Assembly: GCA_037975125.1 (NCBI GenBank)
Contig: CM075857.1
Location: forward strand, 48,529,672-48,593,671
DNA from: Latrodectus hesperus
Lineage: Eukaryota; Arthropoda; Arachnida; Araneae; Theridiidae
Length of the DNA stretch: 64,000 bases
Reading direction: 5' to 3'
Shown here: piece after piece, positions 33,546 to 49,540 of the stretch
Position numbering within the stretch: the stretch's first letter is position 1
Layout of the letters: each line of letters opens with the position of its first letter
The notes under the pieces: model-generated
Databases searched by the model: none
What the model was told of the DNA's origin: nothing
Seen by the model: only the letters and a program-made list of their open reading frames with translations
Program-made: the position numbers and the translations under genes

Positions 33546-34650
33546 ATTTTAGAGCATCTAAACACACACACAAACACAATGTGGAGAATATACTGAATAA
33601 ATATTTCTTGAAATTTAAATGGCATCTAGTTAGTAATCAAGTATAAATAAATACGTTTTATATTAAAGTATTGGAAATTTACAAGAATTAAAAATGTAAA
33701 TTGTTTCAATTTCCATTTTTCAAAGAAGATAAATTAGTTTGAACTAATAAATTGTTTGCATTTTTTGTTTAAGCATAGCCCTGCAACAAATTTGCAACAA
33801 ACTGCTTGCAAGCATTATGTTTCTTTAAGAAAATATTTTATATGGCATGAATGTATTCATTTACTTTTTAAATATCTGGAATTTTTTTAACTGAGACTTT
33901 AATATTCCAATTATTATCGTTTTTTCTTCTGTATGGAGATATTTCAAAAATTAATTTTCTTATTTGATAATTTGCATAATGCTTTAATTTAAAACGTAAG
34001 CATGAAATTGCGTTATTCTGCAACATGGTTTCACAAAGCTTCGTTTACATAATTTGCTTTACTGTTGAGTAAAAAAAATTGAATTAAAAGTTTGTCATAA
34101 AAAGCTAGTGGAATTTCAGTAAGGAAAATATCACTTTTTACTTCTTTCTATTTAAATAACACAATATTTTTTTACTTAAAATGTTTTATTTTAAATCTAT
34201 TATATTCATCAAATTGTTTGAGAAAGATTATTGTAAGAATAAAAATGTTTCCAAAAGCAAAAATATTTAGTTTGTTGCATAAAATTCCAATCAAATGTTT
34301 TCTATTTTCTTAATTATAAAAAAATTAAATATAGCGAATTATATCATGTAATAAAATTTAAAATTTGGCCCTAATTGATTGGAAAATAAATTTCATTTCC
34401 CACTCTGCTGTTTTTATGGTTTTGTTATGATTGGAAGGTCTCCGTTAATATCTATGAAATTCATGTAACTCATTGAATAAAGATTGCAGCTTCTCATTTT
34501 TTAAACATCACTTTGGTGAAGTTATACAAATTGAAATTTATCCCTCAAGGATTTTAAGAAATTATTAGAAGGAAATTTTTAATTAGAACTGTTATTTATC
34601 ATTTTTGCAGTATGATATTCAATTTGTTTTATAGAAGTAATGTTTTAAGA
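33546..34650. other. AT-rich DNA, nothing recognised
   Basis: No supported feature. Confidence 0.5.
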
Positions 34651-34654
34651 AGTA

Positions 34655-35210
34655 CAATAGAACTTCAAATATCCGAATAAACTGGGACCTTACCCTATTC
34701 AGATAATGAAAAACTACAATAGAAAAAAACTGCATATTTTTAAAGAAAAATAATTTTTAATCAATTAAATGAAAAAGCCACTCTTTTATATGTTAAGGTG
34801 CTCAATTATTGTTCTGGTCATTAAAGCAGTATGTATGTACAGTATTGTAAATGTGAAAGTCGTTGCTTGCTAAAATCTTCACCAGAAAGGCTTTTTGATC
34901 TTTATTATCCGTTTTCAGGCAATCAAGTCACGTATTTATTTGACAGTGATAATTTTGCAAGTGATTCCACTTGGGCTGACTCTTCATCCTCTTCAAATCA
35001 GCCTAAAAGCCGGCAAATTCATCACAAGCTGATGGTTCCGTGTACACTTCAATTTGGACATCAAGCTTGTCTTCCTCGACAATTTCAATTAGTTTACCTA
35101 CATTTACTATTTGAAATACAGCGTCTAATTTATAATCCATTCTCCTATATCTTCACTAACTTCGGAATATCTAGAAATTTTCAAAATAATGTTTCTAAAT
35201 TCTTAAAGTG
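34655..35210 (-). mobile_element. Probable pogo/Tigger remnant
   Basis: The left edge reads ATAGAACTTCAAATATCCGA, then ATAAACTGGGACC and, near 34699, TTCAGATAAT. This resembles the terminal region of Tigger/pogo elements (TAGAACCTCGATTATCCGAA...GGGACC). On the minus strand the adjoining 34830-35200 contains acidic stretches such as EEDEESAQ, as in the C-terminal tails of pogo transposases, but with stops. No DDE core is visible, so only the 3' part could remain. The plus-strand frame at 34831-35211 (126 codons, Ser-rich) is then incidental. Confidence 0.4.
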
Positions 35211-35698
35211 ACACATCATTCTCATCTCCGTTCTTCTCTTACCTTTCCTTTTCATGGATGTTTTTCCCATTTTCTTACCTTTTTCTTCTTTTTTTCACTT
35301 TAATTTATTTTTTAAAAATTTTGAAAGTGAATCTCATAATCAGTGATTCAGATAGACGGAGTTCGAAAACTTTGGTTTTATGTAAATATTTTTTCATTAA
35401 AAATTACTTTACGCAAGTATATTTTCTAATATTTGCTTTAAAATTTGATAATTTTTTTTCTTATGCTTTTCTGTCCACAGAACGCTTACATTAATGTCCG
35501 TAATTAGTTACTGGAAAGTTAAAAGACATATTCAACCGGAAAGTGATTTTATTTTGCTTAGACACTTTAAAAGTCTGATTAGGGTTCTAGACAATTTCGG
35601 TAATTTTTTAACTAAATATAATTTTGCGCTTTTGCAGTCTTGAATTTGTAAAATAGCATTGTGACAAAACTCTTTTGTAAATTTCGTCGTTAAACATA

Positions 35699-36665
35699 TA
35701 CACTCACTTCCAAAATTTAAGCAAGAAGATGTAAAATGCAAAATAATCAACAAATATTGCTGTGATTAACACAAAATTCGACAGGAAAGTAGCATATATA
35801 TTTATGCATAAAATGAAATCAATAATAATATAGAGAAATGAAAACAATATTAAATTTTTGTTATCACACATAATGACATACTGGAGATTCAAACAGAATT
35901 ATGTATAAAGTGAAAATAAACAGCACAAAATGAAAAAAAGACATTAATAGGGCATGTGATCCCTCCCCTCATCTGTACACAAAGTTTACACTTTGTGACC
36001 ATGCTTTCAATTAGGTGGTCAAACACCGCAAAATTAAGCAAGAAGAGCAGTTTCCATCTCAATAAGAGTGGCCGTAGGTGGGAAACGTGAAGATACAGAC
36101 AGCCGAGAGCATCCCAAAGATTTTCAATCAGATTAAGGTCTGGAGAATATGCTAGCCACGCCATACGCGCAATCCTTTCACTCTCCAAGTAGTCATCGAA
36201 GATGTCATCTATATGGAGAAGTGCGTTATCGTCCATTAAAACAAAATTAGGGCCAACTGGTGCATACAATCTCACAATGGGTTCTTGGACTTCATCTCGA
36301 TACCGGACAGCCGTCACAAAACCCCGTTTAAAGATGTGCAAATCTGCGCGGTATCCTAATGAAATCCTTGTCCACATCATAATGCTGCTGCCTCGGAATG
36401 CGTAATATTCTGTGATATTTTGGGGCTGATTGCGTGTTCCTTGCTCATGCAATATCCTTATATGCTTGTCATCTGGCTCCAGAGCAAATCTTGACTCATC
36501 AATAAATATGACATTGTTCAGTCAGACACAGTGCAACTGACGTGTTCCCGGCACCACTTTAATCGTGCCCCTCTTGATTGGACGGATATACAAACACAAA
36601 CTCGAGGCACCCGGGTATACAGCTCACTCACATTTAATCTACATTTTGGAACGCCCTCCTGTATT
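35699..36665 (-). mobile_element. Truncated Tc1-like transposon
   Basis: One end is recognisable: TA at 35699, then CACTCACTTCCAAAATTTAA from 35701, the terminal repeat I associate with a spider Tc1 family. The opposite end should lie near 36665, but I find no matching inverted repeat there, and the N-terminal DNA-binding part of the transposase is missing. The copy is therefore internally or terminally deleted. The region 35701-35945 is its 3' untranslated part. Confidence 0.75.
35945..36640 (-). pseudogene. Tc1-like transposase, catalytic part, broken
   Basis: Minus-strand Tc1 transposase with the three acidic blocks of a DD34E enzyme: FIDESRFAL near 36481-36510, VLMDDNALLH near 36215-36243, and SPDLNLIENLWD near 36117-36152. 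A preceding segment VPRVCVCISVQSRGARLKW (near 36550-36605) is in another frame; a one-base loss near 36521 separates them. Between about 36040 and 36110 the reading is shifted (CLYLHVSHLRPLLLRW replaces the family sequence) and then restored. Another one-base gain near 35965, in MRGGITC, moves the normal stop out of frame. The N-terminal helix-turn-helix domains are absent. It cannot encode an active transposase. Confidence 0.88.
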
Positions 36666-40418
<3,753 letters not shown>

Positions 40419-40548
40419 TTATTTATATAGGCAAATCTTTCTTTAGCTGCTTTTGCACTGGCTAGATTTCCTATTATGCATTGTAGTTACAGCGTTATAT
40501 TTTTAGCATTGTATTTATTACTTTATATTCATATATGTATTTTCTTTA

Positions 40549-40550
<2 letters not shown>

Positions 40551-40634
<84 letters not shown>
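40551..40634. repeat. (TA)n and (GA)n compound microsatellite
   Basis: About 27 TA units switch directly to about 14 GA units. Confidence 0.97.
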
Positions 40635-40636
<2 letters not shown>

Positions 40637-41131
40637 GCATTAAACGAATGCACGTTCTGTATTAAACATTAAAAACAAGCGCATGAACAGAATTTCTTAA
40701 AATATTCTTAAACTCTACAAAGTGTGAGAGAAGACATTGATAGAGAAAGGGAGAAAAATCGTTAACATGATGGGAAATAAAGTGAGATGTAAATAAATTG
40801 CATCATATGTGCTATCTTATGTTAGTTTGTTTTAGTTTTTCACACGATAATTGATTTTCGATTTTACACAAATTCCAGAGAAATTTCATTCATTTAAATC
40901 TTGTCTAATGAAAATGAAGTGAGCACAAAATTTTCATTGTTGGCATTATATTCTTTAATTTTTTTTTAATAATTTATAATGATCAATATGTGCTAGAAAC
41001 TATCTACAAGAAATTTATCTGTATAATGGAGGAAATTCCAAACATTTTTATAGTGAATATTATATGTTTGAGAGCAATATTTTATATTACTCATATAACC
41101 AAGAAATTGCGAATAATAAATAAGGGCATTT
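40635..41131. other. AT-rich DNA, nothing recognised
   Basis: No supported feature. Confidence 0.5.
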
Positions 41132-42292
41132 AGCTAACTGTCCCAGCCAGTTTTGCAGCCGCTCCATATTAGAAGACAAGCTGGTCTTGTTAAATACTAT
41201 AATAAACTCTCTAGTTATGGCCTCTGCAACAAGACCTCCATGTATCTTAACAGCTGGAGTAATCATCAAAGATTAAAGAAGGACAGCCCTTTCAGTCTGG
41301 CCGTCTCTCTTCAACTACCTAATAGTAATGTTGAACCCAACTCAATACAGTGCTGCTTGAATCCTGCAGAAGGACTCCCCAGGGTTTACTTTCACTTTAA
41401 CTTAAGTACTCATGTTAATAAGAAAGACTACATCCCAGAACATCTTAGACAACTGACCTTGGAAAATCTAAGCCACATTCCTAACAATGCCATCAAAATC
41501 TTCACTGACGGTAGTAAAGTTGATATTCTAGCAGGTAGTGGCATTTATATTGAAACCCCTCACACCAATTTGACTCTTTATCATCGTAATCCCAATCACT
41601 GCCCTGTCTTCAGAAGTGAATTGATTGCAATAGACCTGGGACTAGAAGCTATTCTTTCTGAAGAGGATTATGGTGACCTATGGATCTTGTCTGACAGCCG
41701 TAGTTCTCTCCACCATCTTAGTAATTGGCTTCTTGTAGGCGACAAGATCAGCAACTCTTTCCTGCTTAAATTAAAACTCATTTCACTTAATCATGATGTT
41801 CACTTGCAGTGGGTGCACATGTGGATCTCCACGGGAATGAAATGGCCGATAATCTTGCTAAGGAGGGTTGCAGGATTTCAAATACTCCCTCTTCCACACT
41901 TACTTTTCTGGAGTTATACTCCCGGGAAAAATCAAAAATCTCGGAGGAGTGGAAAACACCCCTCACCCATAATTGGTACAAGGGATCAAAACCGGGTTTG
42001 TCCCTTGACCTCCCGTGTGACAGACGTACCCGGACTGTTCTCTCAAGACTTGCTAGCGGTCATATTAAGTGCCTCACTTTCAACGAGGGCAGGAAAACTT
42101 TCGTCACCTGCACCAAGTGCTAAAATCATCAGGCTTCTCCTGAGCATCTTTTGGATTGCATGGGTCTCTCTAGGGAGGATCTCTTTAGCAATCCTCTTTT
42201 AGTCTTCGACTTCCTTACAGTCAACAAACTCGTGGATCTAGTCTGACTCCGTCAGACATGGAGGATAAGCAACAACAACAACAGCTAACTGT
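41132..42292 (+). mobile_element. 5'-truncated LINE insertion with target-site duplication
   Basis: AGCTAACTGT is present at 41132-41141 and again at 42283-42292, exactly flanking a 1.14-kb LINE 3' end (41142-42282) that finishes in GCAACAACAACAAC. If one mismatch is allowed the duplication extends to 14 bases. This is the clearest retrotransposition footprint in the window, and it is better preserved than the related copy at 18574-19841. Confidence 0.92.
41142..42246 (+). pseudogene. LINE ORF2 C-terminal pseudogene (RNase H, zinc knuckle)
   Basis: The frame from 41153 begins inside the post-RT segment (LVKYYNKLSSYG) and contains RNase H blocks IFTDGSK (near 41500), FRSELIAI (near 41610) and LSDSRSSL (near 41690). 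At about 41812 a 4-base loss in the WVPSHV motif shifts the frame. The fourth block NEMAD and the rest of the domain continue from 41809 to a TAA at 42121-42123, directly after CTKC. After that stop the sequence still encodes the second half of the knuckle (HLLDC), and LLVFDFLTVNKLVDLV ending at a TGA near 42244. Only one frameshift and one stop are visible, so the copy is relatively young. Catalytic residues D-E-D-D are all present across the two frames. Confidence 0.9.
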
Positions 42293-42866
42293 GCCAATTA
42301 AATAAGATTTAAAACATTTGATTTATTGAGGTAGATGATATAAAAATAAAAATTATATTATTCTAATTCTAAATAGTTAATGCCTAAATATGTAACTTGA
42401 ATTTAAGGACAAATACTTAATAAAAAGTGTTATAGATCCATTTCATCTGTTTGATTTAATCCGAATTAATATTCAAATTTATCATTTTACTAAAATAAGA
42501 GATATTTTGTCAGTTTTATATTAGATATGTTTAACAAATTTAATAGTAGTTTTACAACACATTTTCAAATATTCTGTAACTATGCTGCTTATCACCCAAT
42601 TTGCAACAAACTGTAAAAACATATAAATGATCAATAAATTACATCTGTTTATGGTGATGAAATATAAAAACCATTAGCACTGCAATTCATGTACATTTTA
42701 AGGGTGACTGTAGAGTCACCTGCAAGCAATATATAAATCAAAAGTTACAATTTTAAGTATGGCACCTGTTTTCATGCATTATTTTAATAATATGTGCATA
42801 GCCAAACTTAGTATATTAAAAGTCTTTTCAAACAAGTTTTTGAGTTTGAAAACGAATAGACGATAA
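42293..42866. other. AT-rich DNA, nothing recognised
   Basis: No supported feature. Confidence 0.5.
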
Positions 42867-43103
42867 TTAGGTTTGAGGATTAACCTTCAAATAATCAGTC
42901 ATAGATAAAGCGGATAATTGTAATGCGAATCTGTTGTTGTTGCACCAACCTGCTTCCGTGTACGTAGCCCTGAATTGGGCAGTGCGGATCTGTAATTGAT
43001 GGGTGCAGGAAGGCACAACTAACGGACGGAATAGTTGGAATTTGTGTCCTTGCACTACTGCACATGATACAAATGTATTACACATATCGCAGTGATGGAA
43101 CAT
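42867..43103 (-). other. Cys/His/Gln-rich open frame, possibly transposon-derived
   Basis: A minus-strand frame of 78 codons lies in a patch of balanced composition (about 42900-43110). It starts MFHHCDMCNTFVSCAVV; the CDMC pair plus two more Cys within the first 25 residues recalls a zinc-binding unit, but no complete motif is present. The ending LQLSALSMTDYLKVNPQT is not family-specific. The phrase QLQIRTAQFRATYTEAGWC seems familiar from repeated spider sequences, which would make it a mobile-element fragment, but I cannot name the family. Confidence 0.25.
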
Positions 43104-46100
43104 TCAGCTCCATCATGAACAAATAAACAACAAAATCAGACTATTAAGTATAATTCGGTGTCCACTCGTATCATTCGACACTGTTTGTAGTTGAGTGGAA
43201 CGTCTGTAAAACGTACATTTCTTCATTTATCTTTGTCTTAAAACTGCAAATTGTTTGTGCCTTCAGATGGATATGGAAAATAAAAAGGAAAGAAAATGAA
43301 TTAATTTTAAAGTTCAGTGGCCATGATATTGTGATTCGAGTCTAGAGATACTGATTGGTGAGAGACTTTAACTGTTCTCCTACTGTTTCTGCACTCATTT
43401 GGGATGTTTTTATATTTTAATCTTTTTCATTTAATAGATATGAACATTCAGTGTAACAGCTAGTGATGCAGCTCTCGTATGTTAAAGTCCGCTGTCTTTT
43501 CAAATCTTCAGTGCTTCCATTAGCCGTATTACAAAAGCATAATGAATGACCTCATGTGAAAATCAATGTTAAGATTCATCCTTCACCCATCAGATTAAAT
43601 ACCTTTATCACCTTCCTTATTCTAAAGTCTAATCGACAAGTGAAAACGTATAATCCCTGATTTGACAATAAATTCCCTGTTATGCAGCAAGCACTGTTTC
43701 TGCATATCAACTTTGTCTGTATATAAAAGCTACAAAAATGCATATTAAACCTTTCGATTTTTTAACCGTTTTTGTATATTGTGTTATCTACCAAATAAAC
43801 ATTGATGTTATACATCTGAGCACTCTTGACTTAGCATTTCATGTGGCCAGTAGTGTATTATATCAGGAATTCTTATAGATTCCTTTAATTACAATTAACA
43901 AAAAACATTTAGTTATTACATTGTGTATCTATAGTGAAACCCATGTATCACAATTCAAATATTTATGTATTTCATTTTAATCAAAGTGTGTAATTTATAT
44001 AATTCCCCTTATTTTTCCTTAAAATAAGAGCAAAACTGAATTTTATGTAAATGATAGTATGAATCTTCTCAGAAACTTTGCATATAAAAAAGTAACTCCT
44101 ATTATCAAAATTTTATAAGAAGCGAGAATGTTTTAAAACATAAAAATGCGAGATATCCGCTTATCTGAAAACTGACCAGAGGATTTTGATTAATTTGGAA
44201 AATATTTCTTAACTTAATAAGAAATATTTTATCAACAAAAATGTGTAGTCAAGTTATAAATATAGTGCAATTAAAATATTTATGTAATATTTTCTTTGAA
44301 ATTTTAAGAATTGCGCAGATAAGTTTGAAAAACATAGTGATATATTTAAGTGATATATTTTGTTTTATACTTATATTTTTATGTACTTGAAAAGATACTC
44401 ATGATTCTTGCAAATATTAAAATTCTATTTAAAAATGCATGAATATGTGCAGAAATTAAGTTGCATATTTAAAAATAAGTTGATTGTTCACTATAAGAAA
44501 TGTGTAAGAGCTTTAGCAAAATAATTGTTAAAACATTACAAAATATTTACAAACAGTTGGAAAGGGTATAAAATTAGGGAAGTTGAAAAGAGAATAAAAT
44601 TTTGAAAATGACAACGGTAACTATCAAAACAGATCAAAGCTGTCACTGTTAATATTATTCTGGCAAGACACTTAAATAACATAATTCTCATGTCAATAAT
44701 TTGTCAGTTTAAAAGCTTTTCTTGAAGTTATTTCCATACTATAAAAAATATATGTCGTTCAACAGCTATTTTAGCGCAGCTGTATAACTTCTCATATGAA
44801 AAAAAATACTGCATAAAAACATTAGAACAACCTTGAATAGTCAATTTAAGAATATTCAAATTTTGTTTAATTTTAAAACTGAAATATATATTTGAAATTT
44901 AACATCAATATACATAAAGATCACGATTGATTTTTAAGCTACTGGCATAAGGTTTTATAAAAATACTGAAAGGAAATTAATGAATCTGTTTTGAATAGTA
45001 TAAATTTTAAACATTATTAATAATGCAAAACTTCCCATGCAGTTAAATTTTGCTACACAATTACAAATATTGCATTATACTTATTAAATTTACAACTATA
45101 ATAAAATTATTAAATTTTATTTTGATTTATTTATTTTTGCAAAAGGTTGAATTAGCTTTCATTTTTGCTGTAGACAATATAAAGATTCAATGCTATATAT
45201 TAGATTAATAGCATTCGTTGTTAGGTTTCTTTTCTTGCGATGTAAATAACATTAATAATAAAATAAAAATTAAACATACAGGTAAATAGATACCGGCCAA
45301 TTAAGCCTGAATATGAAGACAAATACATGGAATATCATTAAAAAATATATTGTATTTGTGCATTGTAAGTTTATATTTAAATATACTACAAAAGCACTTA
45401 ATTACTCAATATTTTATAACTACATTAATTAATGAAAATAAAAGCTTTGTTTATAAAAAAGTTTAAAATATCTTTTTTTTTTTTATTTATGAAAATTTTC
45501 ATGCATCAACAAAAGATTATTATTAGATTATCTTCAATGATTTTTATCTCTATATGATGAAGGGATAATGTCAAAGCAAAATTTATTTAACTGGTGTTTA
45601 CAATAATGAATGCGTATGCAATGAATATAATAAATAATTAATAAATATAAACGTAATAAGAATAAATGCACAGACTTTATTAAAATAGCACTTAGTATTT
45701 TACAATCGGGGAAACAATAAAATACTTATAACAATTGATTTCCCGTAGCAATTAATAATTTATGTGATTCAGCATAAAATACTCTTAATAATTTGTGTAA
45801 AATTCTTGAATAAAATTGAAAATCTTTCAAATGTAATAAAAATAGTTATTGTATCCATATTTCGAAACATATACTATGTTTTTCCTGGTATTATTTTATA
45901 AATAAGAGTATATATGTTGCGTATGTATTACTTATTTCCTTTTTATTTAGAAATGTATTCAATTACAATTTTATTGTCACTGATGAACATATTCTTTTGA
46001 AATAGGGATTATAATTTTGCATAGTTTACAAGAAAAATATTCATAAAGTTTCTAAAAATTAATAATAGTAATTAAAAATAGTTTAAGAAGTGTAATAAAA

Positions 46101-47497
46101 ATAAAAAATAAAGTAACCAGAGGGTTCCCTGCATATAATATTTATATTGCGTAATTCGTCATATAATGTTAGAAATGTACATTTAAAGAAAATACCAATT
46201 ATTTAAATATTTAAATTATCATTTACTTAAATATTTAATACCACTAATAATAATACCATTTACTAAAATATTTATATTATTTAAATATTTATATTTATAT
46301 TATAAATATTTAAATTTAAATATTTATATTATATTTTGTACATTTTCCTAATGTCAGGAATAGAATGTTATTAGCTTAATCTCTGAAATGAAGGCTATAT
46401 TCAATTGAAACTCTTTGCATTTTTAAGGTAAAAATATTATTTTTTATATACCAAGTATTTTTATGAAAGAATTTAATTGGGAAATTAACTATTACATATA
46501 TTATCGGAAAATTAATTAAAATCATTTTTAATAAGCTTTTTTTATTGTTTATTTAGACTTGACGAAGCTAATAAAACAGCTATCTAAATTTACGTTTTGA
46601 AAGAATTGAATCCTACGTTTAAGTTTACTTTCTTAAAAATTGCCGTGAAATGCATCAAGATAAAATGATATTATTGTTTCTTACTTGTATTTTTCCATTT
46701 ATCATAAATATATTACATAATTTTCATTTGATAATTGAGTAATTCTAATCAAAAAATTAACATTGCATTTAAAATCTTTTTTCTCTTGAAATATTCAACA
46801 TTATTTTCTGACATGGAAAGGAGCAATGCGACATTTTCTGGTGCAGAAGCATAATCTACGTTGTCTCATTTTGGGGTTTCAAGAGCATCAAATATAACCG
46901 AATATGAACGGAAAATGTGACACTTTGACAGCCGATTTCTTGCTTTGTGCCAAAATTCCAATTATGTTGTAATGTATTTTCTCTGGAAAATCTTCTGTTC
47001 CACCCTCTTTAAGTGAGGAACTCTCCAGCGTTATAAAATACTCTTTTAAGTTCTCCCATATCACCTGTCATTCAAATAAATTCAACAACATCAGTTTCCG
47101 GATGAATAATAAAATGAAATGCTGCGTTCACGCTATTGTTCCCATATGAATATTTGAAACATTTGCTTATTTTAATGTTTTTGTTTATATTTGATTTTTG
47201 TATAAACACATTCATATGAGAAAAATATTTTAATAAATGTACTTCAATCTGTATTGTATCAATTCTTTCGAAAAATGTTTATTATTGATTAAATAAAGGT
47301 ATTAATATATTAATATTTATTTAATATTTATGAAAGATAATATTCACTATCGTCTATTCGTCAATATATAGATTTCTTTGAATTTTTTCTAATTTAAGTT
47401 TTAATATGAGATTTTTGTTTCCAACAAAAATCTGTCATATATCAAATACTTTCCAAATTCTAAAAATAATTAAAATTGTTTGAATCTATGTTATATC
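43104..47497. other. Mostly AT-rich DNA, with a palindromic AT patch and one balanced patch
   Basis: No supported gene in 4.4 kb. At 46190-46335 ATTTAAATATTTA-type palindromic repeats occur many times in both orientations. Around 46800-47140 composition is balanced, without an open frame or transposon motif. Around 43100-43800 composition is intermediate and also unassigned. Confidence 0.45.
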
Positions 47498-47785
47498 AAC
47501 TTTTATACTGCCGACCAACTTGTTTAGTGGTCACAGTGCCAGACTCCTGGTCCTGCGTTCGAATCCCTGTTCGGGTATGGATGTACTTTCTCTATCTATC
47601 CTGTCTTTGTCCTTTCCTTTTAGAAATGGGTTGTGGAAGGTTGACTACCCTATAAATAGGTATGGCATGTGTGTACTGAGGAAGTCGGACTCTACACCTA
47701 AATATGATTCAGTTGGAAAAGTGGAGCAGCGCACCCCGTAATGCCAGCCTAGCTGGCGCACGACAGCAACAACAACCTTTATACT
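47498..47785 (+). mobile_element. tRNA-headed SINE with target-site duplication
   Basis: AACTTTTATACT (47498-47509) and AACCTTTATACT (47774-47785) form a 12-base duplication with one mismatch around a 264-base SINE (47510-47773). The head is GCCGACCAACTTGTTTAGTG, the B box GTTCGAATCC is at 47557-47566, the body shares long blocks with the 33251 copy, and the tail is GCAACAACAAC. Reading frames inside it (47520-47741, and 47645-47878 minus) are incidental. Confidence 0.9.
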
Positions 47786-48035
47786 TAAAAGTATTCTTAA
47801 AGACTGAAAGTTGCTTGCGATTCTGTACCATGTGATTTTTAAATGTTTCTGACGCTTAAGGGAAGTTAGTAAAATCATCTGAGAGAAACAGATTTATAAA
47901 AAAATGATTTTTTAAATGTATTTCCTAGTTGTTTTTACGATTTTATTCTCAGTGTTTATTGAGTAACTTTTGCCAATTAATTTTAAAACTGATTATGTAA
48001 TATTCTCATTTATCAGACTTTTTAAAATAATATAA

Positions 48036-49002
48036 AATTATTTTATAATTACCTGGAACCAGGGGGTACGCATATCTTCCTGGGGCTTGAGCAGCCACCA
48101 GGTGCATCGGCAGGTGGTGGATAGCCGAATGTCCTGTAGGAATGACAGGATAGCCTTTAATATAGAATCAGAGGCCGTGAACCAGCTCCCGTAAACCCTG
48201 GTGTTATGCGACCCGTGTTATTTGGCACCGTGGCATTGGTGTCTTAACGGAGCCTCTAGTTACCTGAAGAACTTCTAGAGTAATTTGCCTTGCCCAATAA
48301 CTCAGGCAATGCTGGGTGGGCTTTCATATTAACTAAGCTTATTAATTGTTATCTTGTGGCTGAAAAGACACAAGAAATAATAAGCCTCTCTGCATTTGCA
48401 GGTGAAGCCTCTGAAGTAAACCTTGCTGAAAAAGACAAGGGAACTCAGAGGCAATCTAGTGAATGGGCAGCAATGAATCCTTCTCAGGAGATAGAAGTGA
48501 CCTCCAAACCATATTCTTCTGGTGAAAGTCAGGAAACTATCACTAGCATGACTGACTCTCATACCAGAATCATTGGTGGATCATCAGTGAGGTTTACCTC
48601 TGAAATTATAAGATGCTCTAGGCAGAAGATACGTTTAATCGCAGGCTTCATAACTGGGCAATACTATTTCAGAAAACACCTCCATAAAAGGGGACAGTTC
48701 CAGCAAGACCCTATCTTCAGGAAATTTTATTTGCAAGAGGAAACGGTCAAGCATATCATTTACGAATGCGAGGCTTTTGCCCTCCCTAGATTAACTTCTT
48801 TAGGCATCCATACTAGCGAGTTACACCTAGACTCCATTAAAGGGTTATCGAACTTTATTAATAAAGTAGGTGACCCGAGCAACTGGAACGATAAAATATT
48901 GGATTTGGAGTTAACAGTACAAAATGCTGATTAAAACAGAGATGCTAATGACATACAAACCCAACCTTAAGAAGAAGAAGAAAAAGAATATATAATTATT
49001 TT
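48036..49002 (+). mobile_element. Internally deleted LINE (5' leader joined to ORF2 tail)
   Basis: A weak, AT-only duplication AATTATTTT (48036-48044 and 48994-49002) brackets about 950 bases. The first 240 bases are of balanced composition and look like a LINE 5' leader (GGGTACGCATATCTTCCTGG, then CATCGGCAGGTGGTGGATAG). Next comes an open frame to 48934 whose end is the ORF2 C-terminus. The tail is a (GAA)n-like AAGAAGAAGAAG. The reverse transcriptase and most of RNase H are missing, although both ends are present. The structure fits a non-autonomous deletion derivative rather than the usual 5' truncation. Confidence 0.6.
48290..48937 (+). pseudogene. Fusion frame ending in LINE zinc-knuckle tail
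   Basis: The 214-codon frame uses a TTG at its start, so the true beginning is uncertain; an ATG occurs only further in. Residues 1 to about 108 are Ser/Glu/Thr-rich and unassigned, perhaps the N-terminal part of an ORF1. From about residue 109 it reads SRQKIRLIAGFITGQYYFRK, then HLHKRG and EETVKHIIYECEAF. This is the segment and knuckle that end Jockey/R1-type ORF2 proteins. The two Cys expected in the knuckle appear as Phe (IFRKF), both explained by G-to-T changes, while His and the last Cys remain. It is open throughout, which is unusual in this window. It stops at 48935-48937. Confidence 0.6.
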
Positions 49003-49540
49003 TGTGCAAAATTTCTTTTTCGAAAATTTGAATATTATAGCCAAATATACGCTTTTATATTTGCTTAGAACTAATAATCTCTACAAAAAGCAACATATCC
49101 TTAAAAGTGGAGTATAAATTAGTTGATGTCTTTTCGTATATTTAAGTTATTTTAATTTGAAAATCTAATACATATATTATTAGTTATATTTAAAAAACGT
49201 TCTTTAATCTTATATTATTCTCAGTTTTATGTAATTATATTTAATTACTAGTTTATCAGATTAAATTTTATAGTGATTGCTTAGAATATGTTCTGTAACT
49301 TTATTAGAATGAGCTAATTTAATAACTGCATTATGCTTAATCCCACTTCAAAATTACAGACATGTGAAATCCGAGGGAAAACAGTTTTCTCGCATTCCTT
49401 AACACAAATAAGGTTAAATATTCTAAAGTCTCTTATTTAATATTTATGAAAATATAGTATCTTAAAACATTAATTACTCACTACCACAATAATATACATT
49501 TGCATTAACCATTCGCTTTACTAATGATTTTCAGGCACAC
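49003..49540. other. AT-rich DNA, nothing recognised
   Basis: No supported feature. Confidence 0.5.

Noticed and set aside
33308..33646. Open frames on both strands
   Set aside because: They overlap the SINE at 33251-33533 and run into AT-rich flank.
34831..35211. Plus-strand 126-codon Ser-rich frame as a host gene
   Set aside because: It has no domain, its second half is AT-driven, and the region is better explained as a pogo remnant in the other direction.
36202..36405. Plus-strand frame of 67 codons
   Set aside because: It is the antisense shadow of the Tc1 transposase on the minus strand.
47520..47878. Open frames on both strands
   Set aside because: They are mostly the SINE at 47510-47773.
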